Assembly: GCA_036768485.1 (NCBI GenBank)
Contig: JAVLUZ010000154.1
Coordinates: 25,099,637-25,163,636 of the forward strand
Length of the DNA: 64,000 nt
Origin: Mermis nigrescens
Lineage: Eukaryota > Nematoda > Enoplea > Mermithida > Mermithidae
Reading direction: 5' to 3'
The notes under the pieces were generated by a model. That model was not told where the DNA came from. It ran no database searches and was given only the letters and a program-made list of their open reading frames with translations. Position 1 is the stretch's first letter; the number at the start of each line of letters is the position of its first letter. Both the position numbers and the translations under genes were made by a program. Shown here piece by piece: positions 1 through 12,486 of the stretch.

Positions 1-260
1 AGTTTTCCCGAATTTTAGACCTTTTTTGCAATTTTTGTCTTCCCAAAAATCTTTGGCACGTAATACAAAGACGGTCCCGAAAAGTCTTTGTACATCGGGA
101 AAAATCTTTGCCGAGTACAAAAAAAAAACCGTGGCTTTGCGCCGAAATGGGTAATTGTGTGTCTTATATATCGTTATAATAGCAGAAATCGCATTTCGGA
201 AGGAAAAATGTCAAATTTTCCGCGCTTAGCGCCGTTTTAAAACGATTATTACGCCCTCGT
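1..260. mobile_element. fragment of a hAT-like MITE (tttgtacat family)
   Basis: Positions 1-135 match the right end of the elements at 34560-35310 and 57965-58409 (tctttgtacatcgggaaaaa, then an A-run and ccgtgg). Positions 136-260 resemble the interior of the same family in opposite orientation, including the gcgc...gcgcc box. The left boundary is outside the window. Confidence 0.6.
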
Positions 261-3200
261 AACCCGGGAATCAGCTTAAATACACTACCAAAGTCCGACA
301 ACTGATTTACCACACTAAAATATCGCTATATCATAGTTTCATCCATTAGCCAAAAATATTTGGCGAGATAAAGAATGGAAATGTGATTTGAAATGATTTT
401 TGGGTGTCAGTGATCAGTGACTATAATTAAATTTTTCCGGCAGCTGGATAATATCTCAATGATATTTATTTCAAATAAATGCGATTTCCTGCATAAATTC
501 ATATAAAAGCAGACGAGATGGAAAATATGTTTGAAAGCGTATAAAGATGTTTGAGGTTGTACAGCGATTGATTTTGGAGTATCGCTACAACTCAGATCCA
601 GCTCACAGCAATCTCAATGAAGAGCGGCCTTTCAAAACTTTTCGCTCGGGTTTGGAATTTTCCCTAAAATAATTTATTAAATTCACTCGTCGAGCTAAAA
701 GCAAAACAACCATGGAAAATACTTCAGATGCAGCACTAAGCGCAAAATTTAATAATTTTCTGACAAGATGCAATTTGTCATCCTTCCGTACGTTATCTTA
801 CGTGCCAATATTTTTAAACGGCCACGGAGGGTGGCAGCCCCGCCTCCTAAATACGGCTCTGCATGTAAGTATAATGAAGAATATCGCTTCGCAGTACCAT
901 AACAAAAATTTTGTGCGCGGATGATAGATTTTCAATAGGCTAACCTGAAATCAAGTATGTTGGGTAAAATGGCACTGTGAGGAACGTGAACAAGTTTCGG
1001 TTGGCCAGTTGTGCTGACGTTCTAATTACATAAGCGAGCTCGAAATTTTTTTCGAACGTAGAAATTCCAGAGCCTACAATTCTGATAATAAAGATTTTGA
1101 GACCGAACTCTGTCATAGCGTGCAGTGCAAATTTCGCTGGCAAATCCTTCAAAAGCGTTACATGAGCAGTAATAATACAGGAGTAAAATTAATTAGGCTA
1201 ATTTCGACAGTGAATTGACTCATCAAATCAAAATATAAGCTACTGTGGCGCATGTGATTTTGTGCAAGGTCTCTTTGTATATATGTGCAGAGAAGGTGCC
1301 CAAAGTCTGTGTTGTACGCTGTATACAATGCAAAATTTAGCTTATACTAATATGATACAGTAATCTGTTCTGTGTGCTAAAGTTGTGATTTTCGACCTTT
1401 TTTATCATTAATCAATATACGGGTCTCTAAAATGGAAAATACAACAATTCAATATTTGGAAAATTTGATATTTAAAATTTTGATATTTTCAGTCTTTTCA
1501 GACGAATTTGTCATCCTTTTTTGTTGATAAACAATTTGGAAAAATAAACTGGCAAAAAGCGCAAAGCATCTAACCTTTGCCACCCAATCACAATTTCAAA
1601 TTTTGTAAAGACAAACAAAAAAACAAATTCGCTGAACTGGTACAAAACAATTTCCATACCTTTATCGATGTTCAAGTCAGATTGAACTTTTCACAGACAA
1701 ACTGTGATTCAAATTACTAAATAAGTGTGAAGCACGGAAATATTTCGGCTGATTTATGCTGAAATAGATGTTTGAGTTCTATATAAATAGCAACATAGAG
1801 TATTTGAACTTTTCGACGTTTTGTCTTTTAAACTCAAGCTTTCCGTGATAAAGGCATATAAAACGAGGGCGGCCGCCCCCTGCGTACGCCCATGCGTGTG
1901 TACATATTCTTACCTGATAATCCTGCTCGATTATCAAAAGGCTTAATTTGCATTTTCTCGATAAGATTCAACGAAAACAATACATGCTCATCCGGTGACA
2001 AATAGAGGAAAGCACATTTGGCCTTCAAAACGCTAAATAAAGTAATTAATGTACGAACAGCAACCAGGATTAGAAAATATGAAAATTTCAATAAAAGAGC
2101 AGAAAGAGGTAAATTCGTAAGCACTAACGCATAGTTAAGTTCACAGGATTGAGCACACACATGGGAGGGGTTCCCTTCCTGAACATTCAACAGATTTTCG
2201 TGATCTGAAAAAGAAATCAGCTACCATGTACATGTGTGTTTACATGTTACATCAGATACCATAACGTAATGGTCTTTAGTCAGATTCAATTAACGTTCGG
2301 CCATCAGTTTTTAGTTTATATTTTGCAATACAAAATATTATAGAACATAAAATAATATAATGCGCAATATAATACAAATGTGACCCGATTCAAAAAGCAT
2401 GTTTGACTGAAAATCACAAAACTTCGACTAGGTATATTCAACATAATTTAGGATTGATTAACGCATGGTTTAGACAGTAGTTGATCGCAGTTCAGCTATA
2501 TAAACACGTATATTTTTCTGAGTATGTATAAAAAACAACAGGAACACCACTTATGCATACAGTATACATATGTGCAAGGGTTGATCAATAAAAGTATAGC
2601 TTTTTGTTGAGAAATATCAGTATGGCAAAACCAATACTCTTTTTTCAACATGGTCATCAGACATGCTCATCAGACACAGATTGAACTTTGACCCCCAAAA
2701 CCAGAGTTCAACCTCAGATTTCAGCTTACTCTATCATACAGAAAATCGCATCCCTTTATGAAAGGACCTACATTTTTGAAAAACAGGATGCCTAATGATA
2801 CAAAATCAGGGCATTAGGGCGAATGATCCAACTAGTTAAACCTGCAATTAACCATAGTTTCATGTGAAAGCCTTGCTTCGTAAAGTGGTGCATTATTGTG
2901 CAAAATCAGCAATACCCCTAACATAATCCCCTTCCATTTTTCTTGATTAATTTTTGCAACTGGTTCAGGAGTTTGCAATAATAAGTGGCATTTATTATTA
3001 TTACATTAATTGATGTAAAGTCAATCAATATAGGACTGAGAATCCCAATAAAAGCTACACCAATATCACGTTTATGGTCTTAATGCCTCCCCTACTCGCT
3101 GAATTGACTGATATTTAGTTTTTAGGCTATAGCAATGTAAACCCGTCCTCATCACCAGATACTATTTGTTTTAGCAGAGGATTTTGTGTATCTTGTTCAA

Positions 3201-3777
3201 ATTAATGAAAAAAGTGGTTAATGTTTTCAGCTCAATGATGCCTTTGCTTAGCTGCCAACAAATAGGGTTCAAATTTAACAACCTTTGACAATTCCAAATC
3301 TTCTGTTAAAATTGTCTATGTTGTGCTATCGTTTGACCTTAATACCAGGCTACCAGATGCATCTTAATTCCCCTGTCTTCCCCATTAAACCGTGCAAGTT
3401 CGGGATTCGAAATTGGACCTCCCATCTTTAAAAAGGACGTCACGCCAGCCCTGAAAATTTGGTCATATTTTAATACTGCTGAAAACAAAGGCACTAGTTA
3501 AGAACTTCACTATATTAGACATGAATATCTGTAGATTTTTGACCTCGACTAGCATTAGGTACCAAATGACCTCCAGTTACTCAATAATTTTGATTTTCGA
3601 ATCAATATCATCAGGTACAATTAAGTAAAACTAGATATCTATGAAAAAACTGAACAAAAATTATGAAATCAGGATATTCACATCAGGTAAGCCTAAAATA
3701 TAAATATAGAAAAAACTTTGCTGCAGCTCAATTACTGCCAAAAAAGCTATGCCTTTAATGGTCAACCTCGTACACTT
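261..3777. other. no gene recognised; degenerate repeats
   Basis: Short open frames here (712-924 +, 1834-2190 -) show no recognisable domain. Positions 340-440 resemble 51888-51990, part of a ggcggcc-box MITE family. A ggcggccgccccc box at 1869 fits the same family. Otherwise I see only AT-rich unique sequence. Confidence 0.5.
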
Positions 3778-4799
3778 AGAAAGCTAAGCCAAGGACTGGA
3801 TGAGTGTAAACCAAGCCTAGGTAAGCCAAGGTATAAAACAAGCCTAAGCATTATAGAAATTTATCAAGCGGTGTATGGCTTCCGTCACTTTATGTTCACA
3901 TGGCAGATTATGCAATTAAGTCTTGAGTGTAGAGTAAGTGAATGTTGTAAAGCAAATTCGAGTAAGCCTAGCTAAGTTAGGGAGTAAATTGGGCCTAAGC
4001 ACAAAAGGAGTGTGTATATATAGGTTTGACTTCCCGGTCCTTTGACTTCCTGGTCCTTTGACACAAACTGATCTTTTTGACTTCCTGGTCCTTGCTTAAA
4101 TGTCTTGAAACAGCGGTCCGCTCTTGCAACACATCAACACGCTTATGCATGTGTGTGTACCCTCTGCTATTGCAAATGATGGATTGAGTGAGCTAAAATC
4201 TAGGATTTGGATTGAAAAAAGCATGCGTTGTAAAAGATGCACCTCACATGCTGTAGGTTTGTGAACTAATTTAGCTGAAAATTTGTTGATTGTGGGTCAT
4301 GGTCGAGAAAATCTGGTAGTTTTACTGTTTTTAGCTATTTTTCGTCAAAATACACCGTTTTTGGCTCAAATAGCTCAATGGTAGGTTCAATGGTAAGTTC
4401 TGCATGTGTCTTGCAAAGGAAGATCAGCATTAACTTATATACTGTAAAAATGAATACATGAGGAAGAATAGCTCAAATTGATTCAGAATTCAACATACAG
4501 GTCATACACCTTTAACAATGTGTGTACTATTTGTAGAGCTGAGCACAAAGCAACTGACACTATTATGATTAGTTAGGTCTCCGAGGCTATTCTTCTCTGC
4601 TGAGGAGTTTAACAAAACCTTTCATTCCAATACAATTAATGCCTCAGAAACATAATTAACATGTATTATCAAGTTTAGTTTGTTCAATCACTTCTTCTTT
4701 ATTTGTATAAATTAAAGTAAAGTGTGCACTTAATTCAATTACATGTGAGCATTGAAAATGGCTCATAGATTTCAGAACAATTAGAAGGAAAGTGTAGGC

Positions 4800-5100
4800 A
4801 AATTGAGCAGTTTAGAAAAAAGTGTGCAGAGGTTGGAAAAAGTGGGCAGAGTTTGAAAAAAAGGTGTACAGAGTTTGGAAAAAAGTGTGCAGAGTTTGGA
4901 AAAATAGTGTGAGAGTTCGGAAAAAGTGTGCAGAGTTTAGAAAAAGTGTGCAGAGTTTAGAAAAAAGTGCAGAGTTTGGAAAAAAGTGTGCAGAGTTTAG
5001 AAAAAAGTGTGCAGACTTTCGAAAAAAAGTGTGCAGAGTTTGGAAAAATGTGTGCAGAGTTTAGAAAAAAGTGTGCAGAGAAAAAAGTGCAGAGTTTGGA
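4800..5100. repeat. minisatellite, gtgtgcagagttt unit
   Basis: About fifteen imperfect copies of an 18-20 bp unit (gtgtgcagagtttggaaaaa and variants). Because unit length varies, all three frames stay open and encode repetitive AEFRKKC-like peptides. I regard these as artefacts of the repeat. Confidence 0.9.
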
Positions 5101-5255
5101 AAAACTTTACAAAAAATGTTCTAAACTTTACAAAAATGTTCCAAAATTTACAAAAATGTTCCAAACTTTACAAAAATGTTCCAAACTTTACAAAAATGTT
5201 CAAAACTTTACAAAAATGTTTGAAACTTTACAAAAAAATGTTCCAAACTTTACAA
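5100..5255. repeat. 20-bp tandem array (caaaaatgttccaaacttta)
   Basis: About seven near-identical copies of a 19-21 bp unit sit in the spacer of the large inverted repeat. The array has no counterpart on the right arm, so it is specific to one side of the palindrome. Confidence 0.9.
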
Positions 5256-5784
5256 GCACTCTTATAAATTCAACAGACTTTGTCTACTGTATGCAGTATA
5301 TTCTTTAAGACTACCTAACAGTATTGTAATCTTTATGTCTCTGGTCCTTGAAAATGCAATGTCTCCCTATATGTAAGAGGGATTGCAATAATGAATGTTA
5401 TAGCCAACAAACAGCCTGGACAGTTATGTAGCAAATGTGTGTGCAAATAATACCTATTATATGAAAATTAGCTGACTATTAAATTATTTCACAGCCACAC
5501 TACCCAAGTAAGCCACCCTAAATGCTTATTCTTGTGTTTCTATTTCAGGCACATGCCTATGTCATCAAATTGTTAAGTCTAATATACCTGTATAATTTAT
5601 TTAATAAACTATGTCAAAGCAAAAAGAGTTTTTGACCATATCATTCTCGTCTGTCGCTCTTAGCCCTAAAAAGTGCTGAACTCAGGCCCACCCACTTACA
5701 CTACATGTCTCTATCATATTATAGTTGGCTGAATGATAATGACATTTGAATTACCCCCAAAATATGTTTTAATAATTTTTAGGT

Positions 5785-6255
5785 ATTTTTCCGAACTCTG
5801 CACACTTTTTTCAAACTCTGCACACTTTTTTCCCAACCCTGCACGCTTTTTCCAAACTCTGCACACTTTTTTCTAAACTCTGCACACTTTTTCCAAACTC
5901 TGCACACTTTTTTCGAAACTCTGCACACTTTTTTCGAAACTCTGCACACTTTTTTCCAAACTCTGCACACCTTTTTTCGAAACTCTGCACACTTCCTATG
6001 TTATAGCGTGTGAAAAATGTTCCAAACTCTGCACACTTTCTTCTAAACTCTGCAAACTTTTTTCCAAACTCTGCACACTTTTTTCCAAACTCTGCACACT
6101 TTTTCTCTGCACACTTTTTTCTAAACTCTGCACACTTTTTTCCGAACTCTGCACACTTTTTTTCCAAACTCTGCACACTTTTTTCCAAACTCTGCACACT
6201 TTTTTCCAAACTCTGCCCACTTTTTCCAACCTCTGCACACTTTTTTCTAAACTGC
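5785..6255. repeat. minisatellite, inverted copy (cacactttttccaaactctg)
   Basis: More than twenty copies of the reverse complement of the unit at 4800-5100. One unit is broken by an unrelated 25-bp stretch near 5993-6018. This array is longer than its partner, so the two arms have expanded independently. Confidence 0.9.
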
Positions 6256-7638
6256 TCAATTTGCCTACACTTTCCTTCTAATTGTTCTACAATCTATGAG
6301 CCATTTTCAATGCTCACATGTAATTGAATTAAGTGCACACTTTACTTTAAGTTATACAAATAAAGAAGAAGTGATTGAACCAACTAAAGTTGATAATACA
6401 TGTTAATTATGTTTCTGAGGCATTAATTGTATTGGAATGAAAGGTTTTGTTAAACTCCTCAGCAGAGAAGAATAGCCTCGGAGACCTAACTAATCATAAT
6501 AGTGTCAGTTGCTTTGTGCTCAGCTCTACAAATAGTACACACTTTGTTAAAGGTGTATGACCTGTATGTTGAATTCTAAATCAATTTGAGCTATTCTTCC
6601 TCATGTATTCATTTTTACAGTATATAAGTTAATGCTGATCTCCTTTGCAAGACACATGCAGAACCTACCATTGAACCTACCATTGAGCTATTTGAGCCAA
6701 AAACAGTGTATTTTGACGTAAAAATAGCTAAAAACAGTAAAACTACTAGATTTTCTCGACCATGACCCACAATCAACAAATTTTCAGCTAAATTAGTTCA
6801 CGAACTTACAGCATGTGAGGTGCATCTTTTACAACACATGCTTGTTTCAATCTAAATCCTAGATTTTAGCTCACTCGGTCCATCATTTGCAATGGCAGAG
6901 GGTACACACAACATGCATAAGCGTGTTGATGTGTTGCAAGAGCGGACCGCTGTTTCAAGACATTTAAGCAAGGACCAGGAAGTCAAAAAGATCAGTTTGT
7001 GTCGAAGGACCAGGAAGTCAAAGGACCAGGAAGTCAAACCTATATATACACACTCCTTTTGTGCTTAGGCCCAATTTACTCCCTAGCTTAGCTAGGCTTA
7101 CTCGAATTTGCTTTACAACATTCACTTACTCTACACTCAAGACTTAATTGCATAATCTGCCATGTGAACATAAAGGGACAGGAAGCCATACACTGCTTGA
7201 TAAATTTCTATAATGCTTAGGCTTGTTTTACACCTTGGCTTACCTAAGCTTAGTTTACACTCACATCCAGTCCTTGGCTTAGCTTTGTCTTACTTTGGCA
7301 CATTTTAGATATATTTAAGACTGAGTGGCAGGGGTAGCAAGTGTAAAGTGTAAAGCGGCATAAAATGTAAAGGAGCCCTGGTGGCGCTTGTGGACCTTGG
7401 TGGTGCTTGTGGACCTTGGTGGCGCTTGTGGACTCCCACAGGGACTGCTACCCCCAACACACAAACGCATGCATACACACACACACTGCCAAATTGTTGT
7501 TACCCCTTCCCTGCTAGGCTTACTGACAGGTTTGGGCATGTTTATTATAATTGATTATTAGTTATGAAAAATGAAATCTCCATAGGGTACTTTACATCAA
7601 TCCCTTTGTCATCATCATCTGAAAAACCAGTGTAATTG

Positions 7639-8530
7639 GCATACTGTAGGTTGCGCGCTAAAATTTTGTACATAGCTCAGCTACAATTTATATATCTTAC
7701 CCTGAAAATTTGAGCCCTGATCTGATCATTGGTTCTTGAGTTATAACTATATCTGAAAGAGTGTAAATCAAAATTGGCATACTGTACATTACATGCTCAT
7801 ATCAATAGGATAACACATGCAACATATGCTCACCCTATCCTGAAAATTTGAGCTAAATGCGCCCTATAGTTCTTGAAATATAATGCTGCATGAGAAAGTG
7901 TAAAGTAAATTGGTATACTGTAGATTACATGTTCATATTAATAACATAACACATGCAACATATGTTCATCCTATCCTGAAAATTTGAGCTAAATCCACCC
8001 TATAGTTCTTGAAATATAGTGCTATATGAGAAAGTGTAAAGTAAATTGGTATACGGTAGACTGCGCCCTGAAATTTTGTACATAGCATGCCTTGCTTATA
8101 TACGCCATATCCTGAAAATTTGAGCTAAATCCACCCTATAGTTCTTGAAATATAGTGTTATATAAGAAAGTGTAAAGTAAATTGGTATACTGTATATTAC
8201 ATGCTCATATCAATAGGATAACACATGCAACATATGCTCACCCTATCCTGGAAATTTGAGCTAAATCCACCCTATAGTTCTTGAAATATAGTGTTATATA
8301 AGAAAGTGTAAAGTAAATTGGTATACTGTAGACTGCGCGCTGAAATTCTGTACATAGCATGCCTTGCCTATATACATCATATCCTGAAAATTTGAACAAA
8401 ATCTGGTTAGTCGTTAATGAGTTACGCAAAAGTGTAAACTTATGCTGGTATACTGTAGGTTGATTGTACATATGGTATGCATTACATGCCCGGCATACGT
8501 TCATCCTACCCTAAAAATTTGAGTTCAATC
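7639..8530. repeat. tandem array, about 136-bp unit, seven copies
   Basis: The ggyatactgta box recurs at about 7639, 7775, 7911, 8049, 8185, 8318 and 8448, spacing 130-138 bp. Each unit also carries atcctgaaaatttgag and a ttcttga(g/a)wtata box. Two alternating sub-types (acatgctcat and gcgcgctgaaa) suggest that pairs of units have been amplified. Confidence 0.9.
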
Positions 8531-8769
8531 CGACTGTGGGCTCTTGAGTTAAAGCTCTTTGAATTTTTCCCCAGGGAAATTTACCCCTCCCATGGCCCTG
8601 GGCCCCTGGCCCTGGACTGGACGCGCCCCCTCCCCGGGCAGGCCCCCAACCTCGACCACATATTCAGCCATTTGCTCCTTAGCACTACCTCAATTTCGGT
8701 CCAGGGAGCAGATCTGCCCATCTTTCATCATTGTATATGCTGTAAAACTGGGGCCGGACTCATAAGCTG

Positions 8770-8965
8770 ACCCCTATCCTTAACCATTGCCTATCTTATA
8801 ACATTGGTGCCAGACGCATAGGCCGACCCCTATGCCATAACACTGTATATGCTGTAACACTGGGGCCAGCCTATGGCTGGAACCGGCCTCCTATCCTTAA
8901 CCATTGCCTATTCTTTACCATTGCCTGTCCTTAACCATTGCCTATCCTTAACCATTGGGACCAGG
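8770..8965. repeat. short tandem repeats (tccttaaccattgcctat)
   Basis: Four to five copies of a 17-19 bp ccttaaccattgcctat unit, mixed with imperfect cataggccgacccctat segments. The array lies between the 136-bp array and the minus-strand reading frames. Confidence 0.75.
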
Positions 8966-8975
8966 GAGCCACGTA

Positions 8976-9296
8976 CTACTCACATTCAACATTCAAAGGA
9001 AAATATTGCAGCGGGGGAAGATTTAACATCGGCTGCGCAGTCGAATTTAAGGAATAAGGCACAAAAAGAGGCGCGTTACAGTTCAACAGTGGCAACGGCC
9101 TAGATGATGACATCTGCAAAATTGGTACAGACGGCTTTAAAATTGTGGGTAAATGTTCCATATTAACCAAATTCTGTGACTGTTGCGAAACGATATTCAT
9201 AGAAACGTTTGATAAATCAGCCGATAATGGTGCACAACTCAAAAAGTTAGGTGCAGAATTTTCCGTAACAATTTTGGAATGCAAACAAGGATTCAA
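8976..9296 (-). CDS. continuation of the Asn/Ser-rich frame after a probable frame break
   Basis: It begins at a TTG overlapping the TGA of the frame above and runs 106 codons (NPCLHSKIVTENSAPNFL ... LNVECE). It is Pro-, Leu- and Ser-rich with no recognised domain. The same composition and immediate contact suggest a single protein of about 370 residues interrupted by one indel or read by a frameshift. Confidence 0.3.
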   Translation of the reverse strand: MNPCLHSKIVTENSAPNFLSCAPLSADLSNVSMNIVSQQSQNLVNMEHLPTILKPSVPILQMSSSRPLPLLNCNAPLFVPYSLNSTAQPMLNLPPLQYFPLNVECE

Positions 9297-10096
9297 TGGT
9301 CAACGGCTAGACGGTAATGTAGAAGATGCAAGTTGCACGCAAGCAGAATGATTATTATGCTGTGAATAAGAGTTAGCAAAATTTTGCTATCCATAGGAAT
9401 ATTTTTGCGCTGTGACGGATTAGTTTTGATGCATTCAGAAACCGATTGCAGCTTAAGTAGATTACTTATTTCCACTTGAAGTTTACGCATTTCTTCCAAA
9501 TTTTCATGCTTATCTTGGTTTACACGCAAAGAAAGATGAGAAAATTGGAGACTAATAGACCAAAGCGTTTCAAAAATAAGTTCGTTAGTAATGGTAGATT
9601 CAGCGCAATTATTTTTGGCATTTAGGCTAAGGCTATTATTGCACTCTATGTCAGAGACTAGCACACACGGGTCGGATCCAGTTTCTTGGTTATTCAACTC
9701 GTTAAGAATTTGATCCTTATTTATGATCATATTGTTTGATGAATTATCACCTACGGCAGAAGCATAATAATTAATGTTTGTTTGATCATTACTGGTTATA
9801 GAGTCATCGTCAGAATGCAAAACGGGTAGTGCATTTAATGGGGTGGGTAATTTATTATTATTAACATTTGAATTAGAATTGGAATTTTTGATTTGCGGTT
9901 GGTGAGTTGAGCGAGATGGAGTTGGAGGGTTCTTCTTCCCAGGAGGCGTTCGCAAAACTTTTTTGTTACCTATTTTTAGGTAAAAATGAATGTACAAAAA
10001 TATAACGTTGGGTAAAGAAAAATCAGGTATGTTAAAATTTTGCAAAAAAATTTTTTGAATTTGACTTTTTGACGAGATCAAAAACAGGTTTTTCAC
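9293..10096 (-). CDS. unrecognised 267-codon reading frame, Asn/Ser-rich
   Basis: This is the longest uninterrupted frame in the window. Its N-terminal 50 residues look like read-through. A plausible body begins near KKVLRTPPGKKNPPTPSRS, followed by an Asn/Ser-rich stretch (NSNSNSNVNNN), an acidic middle and a possible amphipathic segment (NLEEMRKLQVEISNLLKLQ). A basic/proline start, low-complexity middle and short coiled coil are typical of gag or LINE ORF1 proteins, but I see no zinc knuckle or RRM. It overlaps the next frame by a few bases, which suggests one longer frame broken by an indel. A host gene is possible. Confidence 0.35.
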   Translation of the reverse strand: MKNLFLISSKSQIQKIFLQNFNIPDFSLPNVIFLYIHFYLKIGNKKVLRTPPGKKNPPTPSRSTHQPQIKNSNSNSNVNNNKLPTPLNALPVLHSDDDSITSNDQTNINYYASAVGDNSSNNMIINKDQILNELNNQETGSDPCVLVSDIECNNSLSLNAKNNCAESTITNELIFETLWSISLQFSHLSLRVNQDKHENLEEMRKLQVEISNLLKLQSVSECIKTNPSQRKNIPMDSKILLTLIHSIIIILLACNLHLLHYRLAVDH

Positions 10097-12395
10097 GTTT
10101 ATAGTACTTGCTCACTCTAGGTAAGATGTAACCAACGTGAAACAGAAAAATAAGTAAGACTAAGCCTAAGCACCGTAAAACGTGCAAACTTAGAGTGAAT
10201 GTGGGCAAAAATTTAGGTAGCAAAATATATCGACAAGGGAAAATAATAATGAATCGTTGCCTGGGGGTCGATGTTTATAGAAAAATATAAGCGCCCTCGT
10301 TGTTGTCATCACCAGAGGGTCGACGGAAATAGAGAATATATATAGGCAAAGGTACCACAATACACAAAATCTTTGCCACAAACGCTTACTTACATGCGCA
10401 CTGCCACGAACATGGTTGTTACCATAACAGAGGTGAATGAAACATTACACATGTTTAGATAGCCAAAAATAGTGATTTTGGGTAGAAAAAATAAATTTAA
10501 GATGACTGACCAGGTCGGTTGTAGCTAGCAACCTCAAAGGGGGACGTTCCAGTGTAAATACAGGCGGTTTGTATCTACTAATGTGATTCAGAGACGGCTT
10601 GAATTTGCCTTCAGGACTTACTTAGGTACCTAAACTGCTCTGAGCGCTGGCCAGGTCTCCTTAAGTGCGTTTAGCAAAACCCTTTGACCCTTGTTGACTT
10701 ACGGCTTTGACTCCCTTGGTCCTAATATTGCTGACTGCTTCTCGTCAGGATTCTCAGCAGCTACGCCCTAATTCCTAACACTGGTACCTACCTAATCCCG
10801 GAACGCTCGCAAGGTCAGTTGACCTATCTCAACCCCAATCTCAATTTGATTATTCAACTTATTTTAAGTGGTTAAGGCTGTTCCGAAATGTTTTGGGTTC
10901 GGAAATTAGTGTAGCACTCTAAAATTCGAATTTAACAACAGTGAGTTCTCAACTGGGCGATCATCATAAAGATTAAATATAATTTTTAGCTATTTTAGGG
11001 TTGAGAGAAAGATAACAGACTTTTCGAAAATAAAGTGAAGATAAGACAAACATTATTTACCTTTCCAAGATGGTCGAAATAAAATATAAAATAATTCGTC
11101 GCGGACGCCCGACCAACCCTCGATGTACATTATCTCTGGGTGGCTAATTTTCCACTATTTATTAACACAAATCACAAAGCACGGCTACAAGCCGGCACAA
11201 ACAAATAAAAGATAAAACGCGCTCCTCGGAATAATAGCGACTTGACCCAGACGCCAACTAACTCTATCATTCAGAATAGTTACAGTAAAATGATGTCTAA
11301 TTGACATCGAAAACAAATTAACAACAATTGAAATTACTTTTAGTTAAGTCATAAGATTAAGATATTTACAGCGGCAATTCAAACAATTAAATTACTGATG
11401 TTAAGATACACATAACTCAGCTTTACCGGACAAGTACCTAAAGGATTTTGAATTGAAAAATGGGGCTTAAATGAGAACTGAAGGCATAACCTCGAGCTAG
11501 CACATCGCTAGGGTGGCTACTCGAATAGTTATGATAATCCGCTATGGTCAAACGCTGTAAACGACTGGCTCCGGCGATATAAATTATACAATGTTCGAAT
11601 ACTGTTCGTACCGTGTAGCTGTCATAGTTACAATTCTTAGAATTTATGCACGAAATTGTTTGAAATAGACTATAGTTGCTTTAAACTCTTATTGATGTTT
11701 AATGCTCTTTGCTTTACAAGTGGTGCATCTAAAGGACTGTCACAACAACCTATAGTCTGTTTCATTAAGCTTTTAGGTTTTTGAAAAAAATTTAAAGTGA
11801 TTACAAAAGTGTTTTTAACTAAAGCAACGAATATGATATTCTACAGTATATTGAGTCATATAGAAACGCATGTCAGTTTAAGCTGCATTACTGTAACATG
11901 ATTTTAAATTACTTTTGTAGCCTAATTTTTGCGAAGAAATAAAAAAACTGCAAAGTCAAATGAAACAGACTATAAGTCGTAAAATATTCTGCTACAGTAA
12001 TACGCCGTAAAGCAAAAATGGGCCGTTTGGAAAAGGAACAGACTATAGATAAAACAAAACAGACTATAGGTGTTCGGGCGGGGTCCAACAATTTAGCTTT
12101 GCTATTGGTTTTGTAAATTACCTATAGTCTTTTTCATTTGTCCTAGAGCTTTTTCAGTAAATATTTTCGAAGGCTACAGTAACCATTTCTTTCTTATTTA
12201 CTGTACGTCGTTGTATCTCACTGTAGCTACGTAGCAAAGAAGGGCTTTTCAATAACATTTATATGGACTAATTTATTTTCGTCTGTCAGCAGATCAATCA
12301 ACTTTCAGAAAAAAATCGTGCATTCAGCTTATTTTAAGTTGACACTCTAAACACAATAGACTAATATGTTAAGAGACGTCAAGAACTCCCACATA
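10097..12395. other. no gene recognised; scattered tatagtctgttt motifs
   Basis: AT-rich sequence. From 11590 to 12130 several copies of the terminal motif tatagtctgttt or its complement (11751, 11965, 12044, 12058, 12121) point to a pile of truncated TA-targeting MITEs related to those at 15090, 17761, 18244 and 62091. Confidence 0.5.
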
Positions 12396-12397
12396 GC

Positions 12398-12460
12398 TCA
12401 GCGGTGGAACGTCTGCTTATTGTCGAAGCAATCCGGGTTCAATGCCGGGTTATAACTTTT
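12398..12460 (+). other. tRNA-like sequence (probable pseudogene or SINE head)
   Basis: An A-box-like tagctcagcggtgg is followed by a possible anticodon arm (tgctt / aagca around attgtcg) and a B-box-like gggttcaatgccggg. The acceptor stem does not pair, the D-stem has a C-A mismatch, the T-stem has a G-G mismatch, and position 37 is C. It is therefore unlikely to be a working tRNA but could keep a pol III promoter. Confidence 0.35.
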
Positions 12461-12486
12461 TCATCCAACGTACTTATTGTATTATG

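Larger units (their letters stand above)
3778..7290. mobile_element. large inverted repeat, foldback-like element
   Basis: The left arm (about 3778-5110) and right arm (about 5785-7290) are reverse complements over more than 1 kb. Matching landmarks are the aagctaagccaaggactgga box at 3779 and its complement near 7285, the ttgacttcctggtcc repeats near 4040 and 7010, and the gtgtgcagagttt minisatellite on both inner edges. The spacer is about 0.7 kb. Long arms that end in tandem repeats, with no transposase, resemble the foldback class. The exact boundary and target duplication are not resolved. Confidence 0.8.

Noticed and set aside
4822..5308. Overlapping Cys/Lys-rich reading frames (about 80-113 codons)
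   Set aside because: They are translations of the gtgtgcagagttt minisatellite in all frames.
5779..6327. Repetitive reading frames on both strands
   Set aside because: Products of the inverted minisatellite copy; no independent support.
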